Position numbers and translations under genes: made by a program
Assembly (NCBI RefSeq): GCF_901000735.1
Contig: NC_081549.1
Location: 20,287,584 to 20,351,583, forward strand
Direction of reading: 5' to 3'
Source of the DNA: Corylus avellana
Lineage: Eukaryota; Streptophyta; Magnoliopsida; Fagales; Betulaceae
Length of the DNA: 64,000 bases
Part shown: piece after piece, positions 37,649 through 50,700 of the stretch
Layout: each line of letters begins with the position of its first letter
How positions within the stretch are numbered: the first letter of the stretch is position 1
The notes under the pieces: model-generated
What the model was told of the DNA's origin: nothing
The model's input: the letters and a program-made list of their open reading frames with translations, nothing else
Database searches by the model: none

Positions 37649-37829
37649 AGTGCACGAAAAAACTTCTTGTTGTTTATATTCAATAAAGAACAAAGTCTTA
37701 ATATTCGAATTTCTTTTTATTTAATTTTAAGGGGGTGGCTAGTGCACGAAAAAACTTCTTGTTGTTTATATTCAATAAAGAACAAAGTCTTAATATTCGA
37801 ATTTCTTTTTATTAAATTTTAAGGGGTGG
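37649..37829. repeat. Tandem duplication of 92 bp
   Basis: Copies at 37649-37740 and 37741-37829 are nearly identical from AGTGCACGAAAAAACTTC to the AAGGGG(G)TGGC junction. The period includes the edge of the GGGGTGG module, so it arose after that module was in place. Confidence 0.9.
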
Positions 37830-38035
37830 CCGAAACCACCCCAGCCCCTTGGGCCACCCCCAAATGCACCCGATCCTTTTTTTTTTTTTGGCCAAGGGGG
37901 TGGCCGGACCACCCCCTTGGCCATGAGGGTGGTTCAACCATCCCCAGATCGGCCAGGAGCCACCCCCTTGGCTAAAAATGGGGTGGTCCGGCCACCCCAT
38001 TTTGGCCAAGGGGTGGCTGGAACCACCCCATCTTT
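37825..38035. repeat. GC-rich GGGGTGG/CCACCCC palindromic module
   Basis: A run of alternating GGGGTGGC and GCCACCCC motifs with TTGGCCAAGGGG linkers can form many short hairpins. Similar modules occur at 46360-46430, 46945-46995 and 56755-56930, with weaker ones near 42040 and 52070. Those around 46 kb lie inside a Pack-MULE, so the module may be subterminal MULE sequence. Confidence 0.75.
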
Positions 38036-38274
38036 CCCCTCTTTTTCTTTTTTTAAAAAAATATTTTGCTTAAAAAAAAAATAATAATAATAATATTTAA
38101 AGTATACTGCACCTGTCAGTTGACACCGTAGCTGGAACGGTACCAGCTACAGTGCCGGCCCGGGCTGTTGGCAAACGAGAACAATTAAATCCCCAAACCC
38201 TACCTCTCCTCTCAATACCTCGTCTCTCGGCAGCCAAAAACCCTAAATCACACACGCGCGCGCGCAGAGCGTGA

Positions 38275-38713
<439 letters not shown>

Positions 38714-38888
38714 TTAGGTTCCGCCGCGCGCTTGTGCTTTCCGTTATTAGTTTTTTGTTTCTTCGAAATTTTGTTCTGTTTGGGAACTTCAGTTAAGACG
38801 TGTTTCGTATTATTACGATTATTATCGGCAACAAAGTATCTATATTTTTTTCTCCGGCAACAAAATATCTTGCCACTCTAGTGTTGCG

Positions 38889-39880
38889 ACTCACGCGCGA
38901 GCATACTTGATAAACTTATACATAATTCTTTTTCAAATACTGAAAAATAATTTTCAGACAATAATTATCAGATTTTTCAGACATTTTTGTTTGTTGTCCC
39001 TGCCATTTGCTTCTAAAACAAACCACAAATCACTCTTCAAAAGCCAAAACACATTTTGAAAAACTTTAATCTTTTCAAGTGTGAAAGCTAACTAAGGGTT
39101 TGCATGGACTTAGTCGAAATCGGAATACCCTTTTTCGCGTTGGAATAGGATCCTCTTCATTTTGAAAAACTTCAGACTTTTTGGGTGTGAAAATAAGAAT
39201 GCCCTTTTCTCATTGGAATATGATTGCATTGGAATAGGGTCGCAATCGAGTAATGCTAGAAATCACTCTTATGTTTTTCGTGCATATATCTCTCCAATAA
39301 TGAGGTGGCTTCTAAATCACCATTGGATTTGTGATCGATCATTTTTTTTTTTTAATCAAATTATGATAATAAAAGACACCTCATTGCTCATCTCAAATAA
39401 GCAAAATTGTCATTTTAATTTGTTGGACAATTTTACCCATCTTGAAAACACTAACCAACTCATTGTATATGCATGAGATTATAAGTACAATTTCAGTGTA
39501 TAAATGCTAATAATGTGATGGTAATTGTAGCATCTTAAGTTTACTAAACTTAAGAAAAACTTACTCTCTTTTAATTACCGCTAAATTTGTAATGTCCCAT
39601 CCAGCAACTTCCTTCTCATTTTTCCTAAATTTTAGGAATAAAATTACTTTTTACTTCCTTATTCAAATACATTAGCTTCTCTTTATATTTTTTTTATAAC
39701 ATTAAAATATTCTTATTTTTACTTTTTTTATTTCTATATTTATTTATTTTGCATAAGAATGTGTGAGATGAGAGAGAATATCATTTTATAATTATAATAA
39801 ACCATGTGGATTACTACAATTGAATCCAATATATTAGGTTCAACTGTAATAATCCTAATGTATAAGGAAGATATATGAAA
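38889..39880. repeat. Direct repeat A flanking the aldo-keto reductase gene
   Basis: From ACTCACG...GAGCATACTTGATAAACTT to TATAAGGAAGATATA this roughly 1-kb block is repeated in the same orientation at 42912-43874 with a few per cent visible difference and small indels (for example extra bases at 39225 and 39505). It is non-coding. It may be two copies of one transposable element or the ends of a segmental duplication. Confidence 0.9.
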
Positions 39881-40339
39881 GCTGCAGTAAATGAGTTTTT
39901 ATGATTTTTTGGAGATTTTTTATATACTTTGAGAAGAAAAGCAGCTTTAGAATAGATACTGGGAATGTTCTATATATGTAGTGATGATCACCTTATGCAT
40001 GCCAAGTCAAGCAGGAAGCAGCACTTAATTAATGGGGCTTTACTAACAAAGAAAAACAATAACTTTTTTAGCTTCAATTGTCCTCACAAGAATCACTTTG
40101 CCAAAATCTCGAACTTCCGAGCAAAATTATAAACAACTTAAAAACAAAATACCATATAAAAGACAAAGAATAAAGAATGGAAGAACCAATTGGTCATTTG
40201 CTTTGGTTAAAAAAGGACACTGTCAGATTGGCTAACGTAAGCGCTTACGCTTTTTTTTTTTTAACAAGACGTATGTCCTTACCTAGAAAGTGTGATTATT
40301 TCACTTTTCTTTTGGGCTATATATGTAATGTTCGTTCTT
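39881..40339. other. Upstream region of the aldo-keto reductase gene
   Basis: No gene. AT-rich, presumably containing regulatory sequence for the gene at 40461. Confidence 0.5.
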
Positions 40340-40358
40340 TATATATATATATATATAT
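40340..40358 (+). promoter_or_regulatory. (TA)n tract acting as probable TATA region
   Basis: A 19-base TA run lies 102 bases upstream of the start codon at 40461, a plausible distance for a TATA element with a leader of about 70-75 bases. Confidence 0.4.
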
Positions 40359-40460
40359 CACTCCTTCACTAACCACTCTCTCACAAATTAAGAGCCTTTT
40401 TAATCACAGAACTTGGGTTTCTGCTGCTACTGGTATTATTGTTTGTAGAAGAAATTAGAA

Positions 40461-42779
<2,319 letters not shown>

Positions 42780-42911
42780 GCACAAGCCTTTTCTTGTGTC
42801 TGATCAATAGGTTGAATCCCTGCATGCTTTGTCAATATTATAATATCTGTGTGTTGAGTTCTTGACTCCTCAAAATAAAATATGTTCTTTTAGAATGTTA
42901 TGAGGCCTGAT

Positions 42912-43874
42912 ACTCACGAGCATACTTGATAAACTTTTAAATGCTTCTTTTTCAAATACTGAAAAATAATTTTCAGACAATAATTATTAGATTTTTCAGA
43001 CATTTTTGTTTGTTGTCCCTGCCATTTGCTTTTAAAACAAACCACAAATCACTCTTCAAAAGCCAAAACACATTTTGAAAAACTTTAATCTTTTCAAGTG
43101 TGAAAGCTAACTAAGGGTGTGCATTGACTCAGTCGACATCGGAGTACCCTTTTCTGCGTTAGAATAGGATCTTCTTCATTTTGAAAAACTTCACACTTTT
43201 CGGGTGTGAAAATAAGAATGCCCTTTTCGCATTGGAATAGATTTGCAATCCAATAATGCCAGAAGTCACTCTTATGTTCTCCGTGCATGTATCTCTCCAA
43301 TAATGAGGTGGCTTCTAAATCATCATTGGGTTTGTGATTGATCATTTTTTTTTAATCAAATTGTGATAATAAAAGACACCTCATTTGCTCATCTCAAATG
43401 AGCAAAATTGTCATTTTAATTTGTTGGACAATTTTACCCATCTTGAAAACACTAACCAACTCATTGTATATGAGATTATAAGTACAATTTCAATGTATAA
43501 ATACTAATAATTTAGCATCTTAAGTTTACTAAAATTAAGAAAAACTTACCCTCTTTTAATTACCGCTAAATTTGTAATGTCCCATGCATCCAGCAACTTC
43601 CTTCTCATTTTCCCTAAATTTTAGGAATAAAAATACTTTTTACTTCCCTATTCAAATACAATAGCTTCCCTTTATATTTCACTATAACATTAAAATATTC
43701 TTATTTTTAGTTTTTTTTTTATTTTTTATATTCATTTATTTTGCATAAGAAGATGTGAGATGAGAGAGAATGTCATTTTATAATTATAATAAACCACGTG
43801 GATTGCTACAGTTGAATCCAATATATTGGGTTGAATTGTAGCAATCTTAATATATAAGGAAGATATAAGAAAAC
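42912..43874. repeat. Direct repeat B flanking the aldo-keto reductase gene
   Basis: Same-orientation partner of 38889-39880, starting 133 bases after the stop codon. Its far end is lost in the gap. Confidence 0.9.
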
Positions 43875-43974
43875 NNNNNNNNNNNNNNNNNNNNNNNNNN
43901 NNNNNNNNNNNNNNNNNNNNNNNNNNNNNNNNNNNNNNNNNNNNNNNNNNNNNNNNNNNNNNNNNNNNNNNNNN
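43875..43974. other. Assembly gap (100 N)
   Basis: 100 N at the end of direct repeat B, a typical repeat-caused break. Confidence 0.99.
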
Positions 43975-44289
43975 TTTTGAGTTGAATTTTAAAAAACGAC
44001 ATTGTTTTTCGAGGAAAGAACTCCATATTGCTCTATTCTTAATTCCTTTGATTAATGAAATATCAACTATTATTTAAAAAAAAAAAAAAAAAAAAAAAGA
44101 ACTAGCAAGAAAATTTATCCATAGATATGAAAAAATTAAATAAAAATAAATTTGAATGTTAAGACTTTGTTCTTTATCTTTTTGTGTACTAAACATCTAT
44201 TAAGATATGTACCAATTTTAATATCGTGATGTAAACAAATTTAACATAATGAAGAAGAAGGAACATTTACGAAGGAGAGAAAACAATAC

Positions 44290-44353
44290 CAAAAGAGAAA
44301 GAGAGAACTAGCAAAGTCGTCAAAAGGAGAGAAAATGCTGCCGAGTATTTCAT
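44290..44353 (-). pseudogene. Orphan signal-peptide exon of the Cys-rich peptide family (minus strand)
   Basis: On the minus strand, ATG at 44353 encodes MKYSAAFSLLLTTLLVLSFS F followed by G|GTATTG, a 64-base exon of the same length and phase as the complete gene's exon 1. About 400 flanking bases (44150-44560) match the reverse complement of the 54.7-55.2 kb region. Downstream on the minus strand the intron runs into an A-rich tract, the gap and direct repeat B, so no cysteine exon is visible. The exon itself has an intact frame. Confidence 0.75.
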
Positions 44354-44559
44354 ATGGAAATCAAATAAGTGTACTAAACCGCTTCACTTTAACCTTAAAA
44401 TGAATGAAAAACACATATAGGCTTATCGCATATATATTGCAAAGAATAAGCGCAATATGTCTTAACCAAATACCGTAATATTAGGGGAACAGGGGAAGGA
44501 TATCAGACCAAAAAAGATCATTTGAAATAAATTTACAGAAACATTTATATTAAGAAACT

Positions 44560-46078
44560 TCAAATAAGTTACAAATAAGGAAAACAATTACATAAATAGA
44601 ATGAAAATAAGAGAATATTAGTACATGGCATTTTAGGCACAACTATCCTAGAAGCTTCAAGTACACAAAAAACTGGGCATTTTATGGGGAAGAACTTGCA
44701 CATTGGGGGTTTAAAGGACCTGCCCTTCCCAACCTCTGTGAAATCTCAATTTCTCGCAAAATGCTAAGAGGCCAAACAAAGGTGGAAGCTTTTTGTTTAA
44801 TGGCCAACGACTCGCAGAATTTATGCGGCCCCTACCTAACAAGTAATTTTCCTACCTACAATTAGAGATTATATATGTCTTATAAGTGGCTTAGTGACTC
44901 CAATTATAACATTGAAAAGTCATTTTGCATGGTGTAACAACACAAGTCGTGATATATTTATTTTTAATTTTAATGTAATTGAATTGATACCTAAGGTGTA
45001 GCTTCTGAATTAGTTATTATTTGTAATGGTTAATCATAAAGTGTTAGCTTTACGGTATATTATAAAAGTTTTTTCTTTTATCATCTTAATCTTTGGTAGA
45101 CATGATGTTTGTATGTTTGTTCGTTTATCATCGATTCATATCCTCCAAAGTCATCATCGATTAATCTGCCAAACTGATACGCAGTGCATGGCACGACTCA
45201 CGAGGGTCGATTAAGCTGTTGGACGGTTGAGATTTAAAGAAGGGAATGAAATGACAGTTGAGTTAAGAAAGGGGTGGATGTGATCATTATCTTGGCCTCC
45301 GGGTTGAGGAGGAAGAGTTTCGGCATAAGAGTTTTTTTACTCTCAGGATCGATGAATAATTGCTATCCATGCATTTGGTTGAGTTTGTCTATCACAGATC
45401 TAGTATTAAATCTGATTTTAGTCATGGGTTAACAGATTGGTCTCGAATCTTGTACTAAATTTGGTAATCTTGTAGCTTTATGCTATGATTGCTTTAAAAC
45501 TTTGCTCTGTGATGTAAAAGTTTTATACTCGTAGTATTATTGAATGAAATGTTATATTTTTCTCAGAGAGAGAAAAAAAAAAAGAAAAAAAAAAGGGGGA
45601 AAGGGGTGGAATATTGTACGTTTGACATTTATAAAGAATATATTACTGATCAGTGTATGAAGAGTAATGTTACACATATTTCAACTCTTACACAATAAAA
45701 TGCACACATGTTACAAATATTTCAACTCTTATACAATAAAATGCACACATCCTAATGTAATATTTAAAATCATCATTAAATCAAAAATTTAATAATAACT
45801 CATCCAAAATTTAAAATCACGTCAAGGCGTGCATTTAAGTGTGAGAAAGTGAGATTACTAAATACACACAGCATTGTTACCTCTTGCCAGTGGCTTGGGG
45901 ATGGGGTCACTGACATGTCCAAGGCAAAATAAATTCATGCTGCCTTTCTTTCATGTCCAGGCTACCCCGGTTTGGTTCGGTTGCAAATAGTGTCCGGCCG
46001 GCGCTCCTCAAGGCAGGGAATTTTGGTCATATCAAACGAAAAGTAGGAAAATGTCTAAAAGGTAATCGGCTAGAGTCA
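44560..46078. other. Intergenic region, probable decayed retroelement tail
   Basis: No gene recognised. Sequence from 45360 to 45585 has a LINE-3'-end look (GATCTAGTATTAAATCTG, CTTTGCTCTGTGATG, then A-rich tail), but no domain supports it. A tandem pair of about 39 bases (core TATTTCAACTCTTA followed by CACAATAAAATGCACACAT) is at 45675-45750. Confidence 0.4.
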
Positions 46079-46087
46079 TAATATAAA

Positions 46088-47236
46088 GGGTTAAATACAA
46101 AACAGGTACATGTGGTTTGCACCAAAATTAAATAAGCACTTGACTTTTTAAAAATATTACAAATGGTACATGCGGTTTGCAACAAAACTCACTTAGTACT
46201 TTTGTTAACATTTCGTTAGATTTTTTGAAGGAATGCCACGTTACCTTTACACATGGCACCACATAACGTGGTATTTGAGTTTTTGGTGTTACGTCATTTT
46301 TTTTAAAATATAAAAGCCCAAAAATTAAAAATAATTTTAAAAAAAGGACAAAAGCTAGGATGGCCGAACCACCCCATAGCCATCCCATTTTGCCTGGGGT
46401 GGTTCGAAAAGGGGGTGCAACGAGGCCGCTCCTCCTTTTTTTCTGGGACAGAAAGAGAAGGACGAAGAAAAGCAGAGAGATGGCTCAGAGCATCTCCTAC
46501 CTAACTGGCTCTCAGCTGCTCTCTCTCAAACGCCGCCCCAATATTGCCATCATAGATGTCAAGTTCGTTCACAAACATACGCTCTTCTTTCCAATTTTGA
46601 TTCATAAATATTTACCTTCTTTTTTTTTCGCTGGATTATTTTGATTCTTCCATTCATATGCGTTAATGGGTTTTTCTAGGGATGACGAGAGAAGTTATGA
46701 CGGTCATATAGCTGGGTCTCTGCCCTATGCGAGCGACACTTTCTCTGACAAGATATCCAATCTTATTTAGGAGGTGAAGGCGAAAGATACCCTTGTTTTT
46801 CACTGCGCTCTCAGCCAGGTTTTGTTGCAGTTTTCAAACCCTATTAGGTTTTCCTGATTTTTTTTATTTTTTATTGGGCATTCGTTTTTGGATTCGATTA
46901 TCTACTGGGTTTCTTCAAATCAACCCGTCTACTTCATATTATTTGTGGCCAAACCACACCAGGCAAAATGGGGTGGTTTGGCCACCCCAGCTGCTGTCAT
47001 TTTTTACTCTTTTTATTTTTATTTTTTTTAATAAATGACATGGCATCAAAAAACTCAGATATCACACCACGTGATGCCCACATATAAGGATGATGTGAAA
47101 AAAATCTAACGGAATATTAATAAAAATACTAAATGAGTTTTTTTGCAAACCACAAATACTAGTTATAATATTTTTGAAAACTCATGTGTTTGTTTGATTT
47201 TGGTGAAACCACATGTACCTGCTTTGTATTTAACCC
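46088..47236. mobile_element. Pack-MULE, 1149 bp, carrying a captured gene fragment
   Basis: Long terminal inverted repeats of roughly 240 bases: the left end GGGTTAAATACAAAACAGG and the reverse complement of the right end (GGGTTAAATACAAAGCAGG) match, and similarity continues through GGTACATGTGGTTT, AAAATATTA, CGTTAGATTTTTT and the CACGTGG-like block. An exact 9-bp target duplication TAATATAAA (46079-46087 and 47237-47245) is the Mutator signature. There is no MULE transposase. Between the TIRs lie GGGGTGG modules and the 5' portion of a CDC25/ACR2-like gene with an intron, meaning capture from genomic DNA. Confidence 0.93.
46480..46818 (+). pseudogene. Captured fragment of a CDC25-like tyrosine phosphatase / arsenate reductase gene
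   Basis: Exon 1 (46480-46562) reads [32 protein letters not shown] intron ends at 46679 and exon 2 continues [29 protein letters not shown], a TAG at 46768-46770, then EVKAKDTLVFHCALSQ to a donor at 46819. This matches the rhodanese-type plant CDC25/ACR2 family, which reduces arsenate and has phosphatase activity in vitro. The catalytic HC (of HCx5R) is reached in FHCALSQ, but the Arg and the Cys-rich zinc-binding tail are missing. The single in-frame stop (likely CAG to TAG) and the missing 3' half make it non-functional as an enzyme; a truncated transcript could still overlap the parent gene's sequence. Confidence 0.88.
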
Positions 47237-47239
47237 TAA

Positions 47240-47246
47240 TATAAAA
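47240..47246 (+). promoter_or_regulatory. TATA-like motif formed within the MULE target duplication
   Basis: TATAAAA overlaps the right-hand target duplication and lies 56 bases upstream of the ATG at 47296, a workable distance for a short-leader transcript. Confidence 0.35.
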
Positions 47247-47295
47247 GCTGTGTGTTGCGCTAGTCAGTAGTCCTGAGTCTCTTACTAAAGCAACC

Positions 47296-47493
47296 ATGTC
47301 CTCCTCTGACCATCCTAATCTTTTCTCTCTAGAAGAATATGACTACCAGTACGACTATTCAAGAGGGAAGATCCCGCTCATTGTGGTCATCATCATATTC
47401 TCGGTGTTTTCCCTGTTTCTTATTGCCTCAGTCATATATGAAAGGTGTTTTCTCCAGCGCCAAGTCCGTCGCCGAGGCCCGATTCAAGGCTGA
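47296..47493 (+). CDS. Hypothetical small single-pass membrane protein
   Basis: 65-aa ORF: an acidic/Tyr-rich N-terminus (EEYDYQYDYSRGK), a strong hydrophobic segment at about 26-49 (IPLIVVIIIFSVFSLFLIAS) and a short basic tail. I do not recognise a family. A second frame overlapping the 3' end (to 47545) reads SVAEARFKAEPLVQPEPREA, which looks more protein-like than the basic tail, so a frameshift or a missed splice is possible. A TATA-like motif lies just upstream. It could be a real small gene, a decayed fragment, or chance. Confidence 0.35.
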   Translation: MSSSDHPNLFSLEEYDYQYDYSRGKIPLIVVIIIFSVFSLFLIASVIYERCFLQRQVRRRGPIQG

Positions 47494-47549
47494 GCCCCTG
47501 GTTCAGCCTGAGCCCCGCGAAGCGCCGGCACCAGCTCGTGTTTAAAGTT

Positions 47550-48627
47550 CGCAATATTCTTTTTTTTTTTTTGGATTGCCATGCATGGAATGGAAGGGAC
47601 ATCGGATGGTGCTTCGTATATACCTAATCGTCAGAAAAGATTTAGTGGTTAAAAGCTCATGATTTTTTTTTTTTTTTTCGTGTTTATCTTGTCAGATCCA
47701 TGGCTAACATTTCTCTATATCTAACTAATCAAAGATAGTTTTCATGAGTATCTAAACTCTTAAGCTGATCGTTTGGGTACTTGATTCATATACTGAAAAT
47801 TGATTAATGTAAGTCCACTAATTAAACATTATTAATTGGTTTGATTTTGAGCATTATTTTGATACCCATGCCACTTGGCCCACCTGACAAGTGACAAGGA
47901 TGCGCACATGTATATATATATATATATACACGCACACGTGGCAGGTTTTCAGTGGTTTGGTCAACTACCAAACTAAAAGAGCTCAATGATGATCAGGTCA
48001 ATTGGCCAATGCAGTGGATCCACGTACCCACGCATTCTTTTTTATAATTGTTCATTTATGAAGGTCCCGTGTAGCTTTCTGTTTGCATGGTGTTTCCGTG
48101 CTTCCTAACTTTTGGATTGTCTACGAGCTAAATGGGAAGTTTACGTCGATTTGCAGGTGAAAGGCTCTCAGCATTCCAATGATGGCAGCATTGTGAATTA
48201 TTCATCAGGCCAAAGGCTCAGCATTGGCAGTGCTTACTGAACCATCACAAATGCAAGCTTTGGGTTGCGTGGATAGTGGGTTGTCTTTCTTTGCTACTTC
48301 AACAGCTCATTCTTTCCATTTTTGGAAAGTTTTCCCAGGAAAACGAATCCCAGTTTTCCCTAGACTTATACGTACCCACATGTGAGTATAGTTTTCTCTT
48401 TCTGATACCCCTATTGGGTTTGTTAACCCGTATCTAAGCCACTGGTTTGCGATCTATGTTACCCTTATCGATGCTTATGAATATAAGTTATATATTTTTG
48501 CATCTTAAGATGAGTTTAATTAATATTTAGGAAAAAAATGCAAAACCAATCCCAGTAATTACACTGATTTTCAATAAAGCTCATTGTGACATTAATATAT
48601 GTTCATAAGTTCTATGGAAAAGAAAAC
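47550..48627. other. Intergenic region with one possible orphan exon
   Basis: Mostly non-coding. At 48157-48240 an acceptor (TTTGCAG) is followed by an open 28-codon stretch (VKGSQHSNDGSIVNYSSGQR ... GSAY) ending in TGA, looking like a terminal exon, but no upstream exons were found. A (TA)n tract lies at 47913-47930. Confidence 0.35.
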
Positions 48628-48644
48628 AGTTTTAACAAGTTTTT

Positions 48645-49651
48645 TTTTTTTTTTTTTTGAAACATATCATACTCATTCATTGATAAAAGTTGCGAGCTTA
48701 AAGCTCTTACAAACAGAGCAAAAAGCTCTGAAATAAATCATAGCCGAAGCTAAAGATACAGTCATCAACAACAGACCAAATCAACCAAAACACAGCATCC
48801 GCTAACCTATGACTAAATATCAGGTTAAAAACTCAGATCTGCATCAAACAGACACCATCTAATGCATAGGTAGCGTTTATTCCTCGGCCTTGAGAGCAAA
48901 ACCCTCAAGCCGATACTTATTCCTCGGCCTTGAGAGCAAAACTCCCAAGCCGATACTTATTCATCGGCCTTGAGAGCAAAACCCACAAGCCGATACTCAT
49001 CCTCCTCGACTCGAAAGCCAGGATAAATTTCATATTCACAACCCAAAGGTTTGGACCAGTAATATCGGGCAGCAACCAAGCGCAACAAAGCAGGAGGAGA
49101 AAGCCTTATTACAAGCATAAATAAAAGCATACAGGGAAATAAAAGGAATAATAAAAATAATGTATAAAAATAAATTACAGCAAATAAGACCAAATACAGG
49201 GGAACTCAAAGGAAATACAAAACAGAAAAACAACAAAACAGGAAAATAAATGTGAAAAACACTCAAAGCGGGTCACGGCAGCTGGAGGAGGCCTATCGCG
49301 AGCTGGCCGGGAACCGCCGCGGAAAGTGGCACAAAAAGCTTGGCGCGGGAGGGGCGCATGAAAAGACCCGACAGCAAGCGATGAGCAGCGAAGCGAGCGC
49401 GGAGGAGATCGACGGCACACACAAACAAACAGGGAGGGGGAGAGTTTGAGTGAAAACTCCCAAAAGCAGTACTCACCGAGAGAGAGCACAAGCACAACAG
49501 AACAGAAAACACCAAAGACAGAAACAAACCTAAAACAAAAATCTGGAAGCAAGGAAGGGAGGAGGGATGCAGGCAACAGGCATCCCTCCTCCCCTGAGGC
49601 GGCGGCGCTCTACGAATTAGAATTTTTTATGGACAGAAATTTTCTCAAATT
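48645..49651 (-). mobile_element. Non-LTR-type retroelement copy 1 (minus strand)
   Basis: Flanked by a 17-base target duplication AGTTTTAACAAGTTTTT (48628-48644 and 49652-49668). A poly(T) at the left is a poly(A) tail on the minus strand. The 3' end contains AGAGCTTTTTGCTCTG and GAGCTTTAAGCTCGC motifs. The interior carries three tandem 40-base repeats at about 48879-48998 (core CTCGGCCTTGAGAGCAAAA) and a GC-rich 5' region. No RT or endonuclease ORF is seen, so it would need trans mobilisation. Copy 2 is at 50701-51636. Confidence 0.85.
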
Positions 49652-49668
49652 AGTTTTAACAAGTTTTT

Positions 49669-50218
49669 AATCCTAAAGTATTTTGACCATTTGGTCATTA
49701 AGAGATTTCATGACAATTGAATTGCTAATGGTTATGAGTGTTATGACGGGATCTTGGCTTAATTATGACCATTGATTCCTTTTACCGTTGGTTTATTTCA
49801 TTACTTTAAAAAAACCATTTGTTCTTTGTAGCGCTGGCGGGGGTTTGGGGATAAGGGTGTCGGTTATTGCAAGAGAAGAAAGGTTCATGTGAACGTGATT
49901 GTATCAGGTAAGGGGCAATTAGAGAGTACTTTTACTTGTATCTTATTAAGAATGATGTAACTATTAAAATTATCATTAAGTTTGTAATTAATTATTATTA
50001 AATTTTAATCAAAAAATAATTTTAATAACTACATTCTTCTTAATAAAATATAAGTAAAATATAAATACGCCGCTTAAAATTATTCATTAGTCGCAAAGTT
50101 AGAGAATTTTATGCGTCATGCATTTACCAGATTTGGAATTGCTATTAATTCACAAGTGATAAATAAATGCTTATCAGCGGTACGAATACGATTTGTGAGA
50201 TCAGATATATATAAATAA
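49669..50218. other. Intergenic region between two retroelement copies
   Basis: AT-rich, no gene or element recognised. Confidence 0.5.
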
Positions 50219-50434
50219 GGATCCGGCTTACATGCTGTTATTTTAATAACAGCATGTATGCTGTAGTTGAATCAACGGTTAAGATTGAATTTTAAAGTTA
50301 ACTTATATTTATAAGCATTTAATAAGAGAGAGAAAATGAATAAGAGATTTTGAAAAATTAAATTTTGACCGCTGATTCACCATGTAAAGCAAGATACATG
50401 TCGTTATTTTAATAACAACATAAGGCCAAATCCC
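50219..50434. mobile_element. MITE with terminal palindromes, about 216 bp
   Basis: The left end GGATCCGGCTTACATG and the reverse complement of the right end (GGGATTTGGCCTTATG) match imperfectly. Both are followed by TGTTATT(TT/AA)AATAAC and CATGTAT, then GAATCA.CGGT.AA.ATT. The left side contains a perfect 22-base palindrome built on GCTGTTATTTTAATAACAGC. AT-rich flanks make the target duplication uncertain. Confidence 0.65.
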
Positions 50435-50483
50435 ATATAAAATAAAATGTCGGGACAAAATGGTATGAATATCGACTTTAGAG

Positions 50484-50489
<6 letters not shown>

Positions 50490-50561
<72 letters not shown>
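50490..50561. repeat. Two (TA)n microsatellites with a short interruption
   Basis: Two long TA runs separated by GAAGAG. Confidence 0.97.
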
Positions 50562-50570
<9 letters not shown>

Positions 50571-50700
50571 AGGGCTGGGTAGATCAAATAAATGCGTAGC
50601 ACTCATTATTGCTTCACGTGATACATTATAATGCTTCTTTTCTTTTGCCATTATTAATGTTGAGTGCGACATTCACATTACATACAAGAATAAATTCCAC

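Noticed and set aside
48879..48998. Possible CRISPR-like array (three 40-base repeats)
   Set aside because: Adjacent tandem repeats without unique spacers, inside a plant retroelement present twice.
49175..49576. 133-aa and other ORFs inside retroelement copy 1 (and counterparts in copy 2)
   Set aside because: Low-complexity Cys/Phe/Leu-rich readings of a non-coding repetitive element; frames are not conserved between the two copies.
50309..50672. ORFs with Ile-Tyr dipeptide runs
   Set aside because: Translations of (TA)n microsatellites.
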